Part shown: positions 56,128-64,000 of the stretch, piece after piece
Position numbering within the stretch: the first letter of the stretch is position 1
How the letters are laid out: each line of letters begins with the position of its first letter
Source of the DNA: Areca catechu
Taxonomy: Eukaryota > Streptophyta > Magnoliopsida > Arecales > Arecaceae
Direction of reading: 5' to 3'
Assembly (NCBI GenBank): GCA_021397845.1
Contig: CM038044.1
Coordinates: 104,840,942-104,904,941 of the forward strand
Length of the DNA stretch: 64,000 bases
Program-made: the position numbers and the translations under genes
Notes under the pieces: generated by a model
Database searches by the model: none
Seen by the model: only the letters and a program-made list of their open reading frames with translations
Told to the model about the DNA's origin: nothing

Positions 56128-57143
56128 CTTTTAATCTCCTCTCTCTCTCTCTCTCCAAGAAGTGGTATAATCCAAGAACAACACTGGTGATTGACACAAG
56201 GCTATGTGGGACTATTAATAATGAGGATGGAAGGAAGGCAAGTTGGGATATCTTCAATGCCGCGTGGTGCCACAGATGTGGAAGGAGGCAGGGGATGGAA
56301 GGAGGGTTGTTTTCACTTGGTGTCCACGCGTTACGTCTCTGGCTCTCTTTGGAGAAAAGAAAGAGAAAGAGAAAGAGAAAATAATAAGAACCAAAGCAAT
56401 CAGACAACGGAGTTTTGTTAGGAGTGCAATCAGTTTGCTGGGATTTTAAGGGCATGTGGCAGACAACTGACGAGATTCTCTCGGATCAGCTGTACAGCCT
56501 GGTGAGTGGAAAGCTACTTTCTACCAATAGTTGCTTTACACGACTGCTATCTGGAATAACCTTATGCCTGGAATTTTTTTATCCATAAAAATCATAAGAC
56601 GAGTGCTTTTTGTTTCAAACTGCCAAATGCATATGATCCTTTTTTCTTGAAATAGTTACACCCGGTATAAACATGCCATTGTCTTGCTTAGATATATTTT
56701 CGAGTAACGAAAAAGAAATAGCGGTGCTAATCAAACTTGTTTTTATCTGGTATAGCTGTGCTGAAAGAGCTATCATAAATAATTCCTTGCATAAGTCCTT
56801 ATTTAACGCCCATTTGGATGCTTACATGAGTTATCTATATAATTGACCAAATTATATGACCAAGAGAGGAGCATGAACCATGAGGATGCCAATATCTTTT
56901 ATTATTCTGAAATACAGGGATACTGGAAATCAACTTTAGAATTTTTTAAAAATGGATAAGTTTCTCACATTTTGTTGCTATCTTGTCTTTGCAGTTGGAA
57001 AAATTGGATTTATTTGTGGAAACTGTTGAGTAATATAGTTGGCAAAGTTATTGAAACGGAAAACCAGTAACCCTGATCCAAGTCCCACCTTCACCTTGGC
57101 AGTCTTTTTCGAATTCTTGTGTAGGTCGTAGCCGATTGAAAAT
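56128..57143. other. RING gene upstream region
   Basis: Contains the (CT)n/(GA)n leader tract and a gaaagagaaa run at 56,355-56,382, then AT-rich sequence. A promoter is expected here but no defined box is claimed. Confidence 0.4.
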
Positions 57144-58432
57144 TGTTGTCGATCTTACCGCAGTGGCCTGTAGCTCGTGAGCTCGCACCAGTTCTCGGAC
57201 TCTCTCACCCCGAGATCTCCAAGTTTTCGGACCTGCAAAACAAAGTCAGAGACCTGAGCCGGGATTTCCGGCGGGGGCACTCCGACGGTCAAGTTAGAGA
57301 GCGGCAAGATGGAACAGGACCTCTAAGGCAGGTCCCCCAAGATTCCCGTGTTTAGAGGAGAATAGATGAAAGAAGTGTAGGGAAGAGAGGGGTTGAAGCC
57401 CAGCTTTCTGCGCTTGGTCACCGAGCTCGCGCCTGAGGACTTCTTGGGGGTCCCCGGATCGTTTTCTCGATGTTCTCCCCCTTTTCCACTTACCTTTCCA
57501 TCCGCTTTCTCCGTCCCTTTTATACCGTCGGACCGCCTTCAGTCCCCATCCCCTCCTGGAGGCTCCCCGAGATCTCTGGATCCTCCCCCCTCCTTCTCCT
57601 TCAAGCCCGGGAGTTAAGTGGCCAACACGCCTTGTCCGTCGTGTGTTACGAAAGGAGAAAGACTGGCGAGACCTTGGGCCAAGTGTGGGAGCTTTCCTTT
57701 CGGGGCGTTGACGGTGGGCTTCTAGCTGTTTCAGGCTCTTGCTCACAAGGATTTTCTTCCTCGATTACGGGGCTCTGTTTAACTGATGTAAACGAGGTTT
57801 CACGTATCATTGCAGGTCGTACTGGCGCCCGGTAAGGGGCGCGGTGCGCGTCGACTCTAGTGGCGATCTCGTGGCCCGTGTCCCTGCCGTCCCGAGGCTT
57901 TGCAGAGTAGGGCTGATTCGGCCGAGGTAGACCCGTCAGGAGGTGCCACCTAGCAGAGGAGCAGGGGCTGCCAGCATTGGTCGAGGTAGACCCCTCTTGG
58001 GTGGACACCTGGCGGAGTGGCAGAGAGGTGCTCAACTTCGGCCGAGGTGGACCCATCTTGGGGCGCCACCTAGCGAAGGAGCAGGAGGGCCCAGCTCGAC
58101 CTCGGTAGAGGTGACCCGTCTTGGGGTGCCACTTGGCGAGGGAGCAAGGGGCCGCCAGCTTCGATCGAGGTGGACCCCTCCTGGGTGGACACCAGGCAGA
58201 GTGGCAGAGAGGTGCTCGACTTCGATCGAGGTAGACCCGTCTTGGGGCGCCACTTGGCGAAGGAGCAGGAGGGCCCGGCTCGACCTCGGTAGAGGTGACC
58301 CGTCTTGGGGTGCCACCTGGCGAGGGAGCAAGGGGCCGCCAGCTTCGGTCGAGGTGGACCCCTCCTTGGTGGACACTTGGCGGAGCGGCAGAGAGGTGCT
58401 CGACTTCGGCCGAGGTGGACCCGTTGTTGGCT
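57144..58432 (+). repeat. GC-rich LTR-like block 1 with trimeric 61-bp repeats
   Basis: Begins TGTTGTCGATCTTACCGC, shares the layout and many words of the block at 59,650 (e.g. ctccgac.g.caagttag), and ends in an array of 61-bp units organised with a 184-bp period (57,991; 58,175; 58,359). It breaks off into copia RT, so the end of the LTR, gag and integrase are deleted. Confidence 0.6.
57920..58432 (+). repeat. 184-bp higher-order (3 x 61 bp) tandem array
   Basis: The monomer type ggtggacccctcctgggtgg recurs every 184 bp, with two related 61-bp units between. The array lacks stops in several frames and so gives long false ORFs. Confidence 0.88.
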
Positions 58433-58445
58433 TTTTCTTGCTTCA

Positions 58446-59660
58446 TGAATTTTAAACTATATCAAATGGATGTTAAAAGTGCCCTTTTAAATGGATTAAT
58501 TGAAGAAGAAGTTTATGTTGAGCAACCCCCTGGTTTTGAAAATTCTGAATTTCCAAATCATGTTTATAAACTTCATAAAGCTTTATATGGATTGAAACAA
58601 GCTCCAAGAGCTTGGTATGATCGTTTAAGCTCTTTTTTGCTGAAAAATGATTTTACTAGAGGTAATGTAGATAAAACTTTATTTTTAAAGAAAAAGAATG
58701 ATGATCTCTTAGTAGTACAAATCTATGTAGATGATATAATATTTGGTGCTACTAATGAATCTCTTTGTCAAGATTTTGCAAGATTAATGCAGGGTGAGTT
58801 CGAGATGAGCATGATGGGAGAACTGAATTTTTTCCTCGGACTCCAAATAAGGCAAACCAAAGAGGGGATCTTCATCAACCAAACAAAATACACAAAAAAA
58901 ATACTCAAGAAGTTTGGGATGGAGAACACCAAGCCTTTAGGTACCCCTATGAGCTCTACATGTAGACTTGACAAGGATGAATCAGGTAAGTCTATAGACC
59001 AAAAATTATATCATGGCATGATTGGTTCATTGTTATATCTTACTACCAGTAGGCCAGATATCATGTTTAGTGTCTGTATGTGTGCTAGATATCAGTCTAA
59101 TCCTAAAGAGTCTCATCTTTTGGTTGTTAAATGCATACTTAGATATCTATCTAGCTCAATTGAAATTGGTTTATGGTACTCTAGAGATTCTTCATTTGAA
59201 TTAATTGCTTATTCTGATGCTGACTTTGCTGGGTGTAAACTTGATCGTAAAAGTACTAGTGGAACCTGTCAGTTTCTTGGAGTAAATTTGATCTCTTGGA
59301 GTAGCAAGAAACAGAACTCAGTTGCTCTATCTATGACGGAAGCCGAATATATAGCAGCTGGAAGCTGTTGTGCTCAAATCCTCTGGATCAAACAACAACT
59401 CGAAGATTTTGGCATTAAACTAACTAAGACACCCATAAGATGTGACAATACTAGTGCAATCAACCTATTTAAAAATCCTGTGCAACATTCAAGAAGTAAA
59501 CACATTGAAATAAGACATCATTTCATAAGAGATCATGTACAAAACTCTAATGTAATTCTTGATTTTGTTTGTACTGATGATCAGTTAGCAGATGTGTTTA
59601 CCAAGCCTTTGAGTGAGGATAGGTTATATCTGATTAGAAGAGAATTAGGTGTTGTTGCCG
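58446..59660 (+). pseudogene. Ty1/copia RT-RNase H fragment (SIRE-like)
   Basis: An uninterrupted frame of about 400 codons covers the second half of copia pol: LYQMDVKSALLNGLIEEEVYVEQPPGFE, ALYGLKQAPRAWYDRLSSFL and the catalytic YVDDIIFG of RT, FFLGLQIRQ, then RNase H motifs SDADFAGCKLDRKSTSG, SWSSKKQNSVALSMTEAEY and ADVFTKPL. Gag, protease, integrase and the first RT motifs are missing. The frame has no stop of its own and runs into the following LTR block. RT and RNase H cores are undamaged, so the loss is recent compared with the other elements here. Confidence 0.88.
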
Positions 59661-61434
59661 ATCTCGCCGCCGCGCCCGTGCCTCGGATCCGTCGATCCTA
59701 CCGGACCGCCTGGCTCCTGGTGTTCCTGGCTGGAGCGAACCTGCAAGAGAGAGGGTCAGAAGACCCTGGTCGGGGATCTCGGCGAGGGAGCTCCGACAGC
59801 CAAGTTAGTAGACGGCGAGAAGGAATAGATTCTCCAAGACGGGCGCCCGAAGGAGTCACAGACTCAGAGAATTTACTAGCAAGAGAGGTGCTACAGGGAC
59901 CGAAAGCTCGGCCGGGCCTCCCTGCCAAGCTCACGCCAAGCGATCCCCTCTCGGGACCCTGGATCTTACTCTCGGAGCGGGGCTCTTGGCCACTGTTCCT
60001 TGCTTGTCCCCAGCTTTTTTTAGCCTACCTGGTCACCTCCAGCTTCCTTCCTTTTATCTTCTCCCGCCGTTCGCCTGTCTTCTCCTCGCGGGAGGCTCCC
60101 CTTTCCATCCTTTTCTCTTTCCCCTTTTTGGTGTTGAGGGCCAGGCGGCTTTCCGACCTCGTTCGTCGAGCCCAGCGGGGAAAGGGCAAAGATAGAAAGG
60201 GGGGTGGCACCGGCAAGGTGGCCGGTCAGACCTCGGGCCCAGTGAGGGCGCTCTTCTTCCTAAGTGCCGGCGCTGTCCGTTTACGGGCCCTGTTTTGTCA
60301 GAGCCGCGCCTCTCGACTGCGGGACTTGTCGGGCCGACGTAAGTGGTGTTTCGTGTACCGCCGCCATCCGTACGGGGCGCCGCCTGCGATGCGCACAACT
60401 CGAGGGCCAACCTCGAAACCTGCGACTCTCTCTTTGGGATCTTCTCTGTACGGGCGGCCTGACCTCAGCGGAGGTGGACCCCTCCTGGGTGGACACCTGG
60501 CGAGGTGGCAGGAGGTCGCCTGGCTTCGGCCAAGGTGGACCCGTCTCCGGGGGCCACCTGGCGAAGGGGCGAAGGATCAGCCGACCTCGGCCTAGGTGGA
60601 CTCCTCCTGGGTGGACACCTGGCGAGGTGGCAGGAGGTCGCCCGGCTTCGGCCGAGGTGGACTCGTCTCCGGGGGCCACCTGGCGAAGGGGCGAAGGATC
60701 AGCTGACCTCGGCCTAGGTGGACTCCTCCTGGGTGGACACCTGGCGAGGTGGCAGGAGGTTGCCGGCTTCGGCCGAGGTGGACCCGTCTCCGGGGGCCAC
60801 CTGGCGAAGGGGCGAAGGATCGGCCGACCTCGGCCTAGGTGGACCCCTCCTGGGTGGACACCTGGCGAGGTGGCAGGAGGTCGCCCGGCTTCGGCCGAGG
60901 TGGACCCATCTCCGGAGACCACCTGGCGAAGGGGCGAAGGATCGGCCGACCTCGGCCTAGGTGGACCCCTCCTGGGTGGACACCTGGCGAGGTGGCAGGA
61001 GGTCGCCCGGCTTCGGCCGAGGTGGACCCGTCTCCGGGGACCACCTGGCGAAGGGGCAAAGGATCGGCCGACCTTGGCCTAGGCGGACCCCTCTCGGGCG
61101 GACATCTAGCGAGGTGGCAGGAGGTCGCCTGGCTTCGGCCGAGGTGGACCCGTCTCCGGGGGCCACCTGGCGAAGGAGTGAAGAAGCGGCCGACCTCGGC
61201 CTGGGCAGACCCTTCCTGGGCGGACACTAGGAGAGGTGGCAGGAGGAGCACCGAACCGAGCTCGACTTCGGCGAGGGTGGCAACGTCTCGGGAAGTCATC
61301 TTGCGAGGTAGCCTGGCCGAGCTCGACCTCGACAGTGTGGGAACCGACGCTGACTCGGTCGAAGAAACCTCCACGTGGCTTGATTATATCTGACGGTATC
61401 TGAGCCCGGCCACGTCATCATTACGGCCGTAACA
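59650..61434 (+). repeat. GC-rich LTR-like block 2 with dimeric 61-bp repeats
   Basis: Begins TGTTGTTGCCGATCTCGCC directly after RNase H and ends ..GGCCGTAACA, about 1.78 kb. It has the same arrangement as block 1 but is clearly diverged. No matching target duplication was found around the pair. Confidence 0.6.
60479..61250 (+). repeat. 122-bp higher-order (2 x 61 bp) tandem array
   Basis: Unit starts at 60,479, 60,601, 60,723, 60,844, 60,966, 61,088 and 61,210. Each unit joins a cctcctgggtggacacctgg half and a cccgtctccgggggccacct half. Confidence 0.93.
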
Positions 61435-62465
61435 GGTGTCATTGATCCATTCACATAGAACTCTCTTAGTATCAATTATACCTAAATCCTAGAGCTTCAA
61501 AACCTATTGATTAAAGCCCCAAAGTTTTATCAAAATTTTTTTTTATTATTTTTATTTTTTTTGGATTTTCTCGATTTTTTGGCCAAGTGTCGACACTTGG
61601 AAATTATCAAGTGTCGACACCTGACCAAGTGTCGACACTTGACACATCCGAAGTGTCAACACTTGCGAATCTGAAATTGTTTTTAAAAGGGCCGAACGAG
61701 GGTTTTTAAAATTTTCTTCCCCCCCTGATTTCTTGCAACAGTGGTCCCCTCTGTCCAAATCCATCCATTTACCCTTTAATCCATCACAAATCAGGTATTT
61801 CCCTCTTGCATTTTCATTTTATTTTTTCTTGTTTTTGGTTTTGTTGTTTTTGAACCAAACAACCGTGATTGGGGTTTTCCGAATATTTTTCATGAATCTA
61901 ACCGGATTTTTGCGTGTTTTAGTTAATTTCTAAAACTCCATTTGAGGGAATAGTGATTTAAACGTATTTTTCTCGGATTTTCCTCATCTTTTGGTCGTTT
62001 TCACGTCCTTTTCATCCACTTTTCGTAAAAAACACTGTTCTATTGATTTTTGACCACATTAATTTGGGTTTTCATCTCAATTAAGTATGCTAAATCCTTT
62101 TATTGCCAATTTAGAAAGATTTCTCGTGATACATTTGTGACATTTTCGCATATTGGCTAAAACCCTAAGTATTTAGACCCAAATCTTTTTTTTTTTTTGA
62201 TTTTTAGACCTTACAAAAATTATTTTTCCAAAGATTCAAAAGTGCTCTAATGAACAAAAACATTTTCTATAAATATTGTTCGGAATTTGTCTTTCAATCA
62301 AAGTATAAGTTGTAAAAATCCCAGTTTAAACTGATTTATAACTTTTTCTGGTTTTTAAAACCTATTTGAACATTTTTTTCAAGAAATGAAACTCTCATTA
62401 TCTCAACCTGTAGCCAGTCCCTTAGTTCTAAACCAATGTTCTTTCTTCCTTGGTCAGTTGGCTGT
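61435..62465. other. Retrotransposon leader-like sequence
   Basis: AT-rich and non-coding, between the LTR-like block and the next ORF. It contains the palindrome cluster and T-rich runs. Confidence 0.4.
61583..61665. repeat. Cluster of aagtgtcgacactt palindromes
   Basis: Four copies or near-copies of the 14-bp perfect palindrome aagtgtcgacactt in about 80 bp. The same half-site (gtcgacactt) is frequent in the Z LTRs (35,890-36,170 and 37,550-37,800). Confidence 0.88.
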
Positions 62466-63990
62466 AATGGGTCCTAGGAAGAGACTTGCAGTTAGAGAGA
62501 GGCCCAATTGTGGTGTTGAGCGGAGGTCGAAGGCTAGATTTGATACAGCACAGTCGAGCAGTACAGCCACACCGAGCTCCCCCTGCAGAGAGGATGGCAG
62601 GGAAGTTAGTAGCTTCAGGGAGGAGAGTCGACTTGCAGTGTTTCGACAAGCACCACTTCAGCATTCGACAGGTACTCACTGATGCAGGACTAGTACCATT
62701 CTGCACCATGCAGGAGAGGTACTATCCTCACCTATTGAGGGAGTTTTATGGTGCACTGGACTGTCGATGACTACTGTGGACGACATCAGTCAGGGGTATT
62801 CATTTCATTGACTGATGAGCTTCTAAGCCGTGTATGGGAGATACCCCGGAGAGGAGTCTGTTCCTTTTCAGTGGATGATAGAGAGGCGGCATTTAGGTGC
62901 ATCCTTGAGAGAGAGGATGTTCGCGGTATATCAATAGTTACCGTGAACCAGTTATCATTGGAGATGCGCCTTTTGCACCATATCACTGCACGGATCATAC
63001 TACCGAAGACTGGGAGATTTGACTTCATCACCGAGAGGGAGTTGATGGTGATGACGAGTCTGATTAAGAGGAGGCAGATAGATATTCCATCCCTGATGCT
63101 CACTCAGATGTATGATGCTGCTACTCAGCACCGATACTGTTTACCATACAGCATGGCACTGACCCGACTTTTTAGAGCGTGTGGAGTATCATTGGAGGGA
63201 GAGATTCCCAAGGAGATACTACACACAGATGTGTACGACGAGAGGTCATTGCCCCGGATGGGATACAGGTTAGTTGGAGGTCGATGGATTCGTAGAGAGT
63301 CTGGCCAGGAGCCGGATGAGGAGGACGAGATTCGAGAGGCTGAGGCTGGACCATCTAGGCCAGCAATTTTTCCTCCAGTCGATATCCCATTGACACAGAC
63401 AGAGCACTTGTCTCCTGACACTTCAGCTCCTCCACCACCATCTACAGGACTATCTTTTGAGGAGCATGCCAGAGCATAGTTCACAGAGATCAGAGGTGAG
63501 GTGACTCAACTACGTAGTGAGGTCGAGCTTCTACGAGCACATACTACCTCGGAGCATGCTGAGATTCGTAGATCCATGGAGGAGGGATTCTCTCGCATTG
63601 AGAGTCTGTTGAGATCCTTATACCTCCTGCAGCCCCTGCACTTGCATGATCTGACGATGATGACTATGATGATGATGATGGCAGCGATCACTAGAGCGAC
63701 CATGCTGATTCTGCTGAGGGTGGTGATCAGGATATTGATCGAGCTACAGAGGTAGTGGGCAGTGACAGCGACAGTGTTGGCGATGTCGATGATTATGAGG
63801 TGGTCAGTCGAGATCCTCCTACTACACCAGCTCCTACTACTGCCTTGGTTGATTCCACACCGGACCTTATTGCACCAGCTGATCGTCTTTCACCACCTTC
63901 CACTAGATCATCTAGGGTTGTACCCGCCTTTGGTCCTTCCGGCCGTACTAGGAGTCGTAGAGCTTTAGCACCTCCTAGGGCATTAGCCAC
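62466..63990 (+). pseudogene. Frameshifted plant-transposon-type ORF (env-like/PF20167-like)
   Basis: Starts MGPRKRLAVRERP. It needs two frame changes to reach the main open stretch 62,748-63,479 (243 codons). Wording such as FDKHHFSIRQVL, YPHLLREFYGAL, LLSRVWEIPRRG and AAFRCILERED resembles the putative plant transposon protein domain seen beside or within LTR elements. After a TAG at 63,477 the same frame continues with a coiled-coil-like TQLRSEVELLRAH..EIRRSMEEGF segment, and another frame with an acidic, then Pro/Ser/Arg-rich tail to the window edge. It is not functional as it stands. The family call is from memory of motifs only. Confidence 0.5.
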
Positions 63991-64000
63991 TAGATCCAGG

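Noticed and set aside
55765..56190. 141-codon + frame over the RING gene
   Set aside because: Exact antisense shadow of the RING-H2 coding frame, with no recognisable protein.
57646..61393. Long open frames of 100-270 codons on both strands rich in Pro, Arg and Gly
   Set aside because: They are read-throughs of the 61-bp repeat arrays, whose unit lacks stops in several frames; the same peptide recurs each period.
57144..61434. Reading the two GC-rich blocks as the LTR pair of one complete copia element
   Set aside because: They are too diverged for the intact RT between them, and no matching target duplication flanks the pair; two subfamilies or a rearranged element is more likely.

Overview
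The window is nuclear DNA of a flowering plant with a repeat-rich genome. It holds plant-type split genes, Ty1/copia and Ty3/gypsy retrotransposons, LINEs and hAT MITEs, and no operons or prokaryotic signals. A large-genome monocot such as a palm fits, but that is inference. Most of the sequence is mobile DNA. Two host genes are convincing.

The main gene is PCH2/TRIP13 (rice CRC1), the meiotic AAA+ remodeller of HORMA proteins. Eight exons on the + strand, from 18,481 to 54,420, join in frame into the C-terminal 264 residues and the stop codon. The 5' exons are not in the window, so bases 1-18,480 are probably the end of a very large intron. One intron (25,879-52,863) is 27 kb long. The second gene is an intronless RING-H2 E3 ligase at 55,732-56,127 on the - strand.

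Layout. 1-5,733: broken gypsy element with a 2.0 kb LTR. 6,690-15,170: decayed LINE (-) interrupted by an AT-rich Tourist-like element (itself split by a short LTR element that carries an HSP110/HSP70-like cDNA fragment), by a hAT MITE with a perfect 8-bp TSD, and by a 2.4 kb solo LTR. 15,860-25,570: PCH2 exons, MITEs and recent tandem duplications. 26,281-50,642: a nested stack inside one intron. Element X (LTR, - strand, TSD ctaca) was hit in its 3' LTR by copia element Y (TSD gatca). Y was hit by element Z (TSD ccaat) and two hAT MITEs, and X by one. A 2.4 kb piece spanning the left ends of X and Y is inverted: both TSDs are found there in reverse complement. X carries fragments of at least three host genes: PAL, an MSL10-like mechanosensitive channel and a CYP78A cytochrome P450. 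57,144-61,434: copia RT/RNase H between two GC-rich LTR-like blocks built from a 61-bp monomer, arranged as trimers in one and dimers in the other. 61,435-64,000: retrotransposon leader with palindromes, then a frameshifted plant-transposon ORF.

All coordinates and matches come from reading the sequence by eye. Family names rest on motif recognition, not on database searches.
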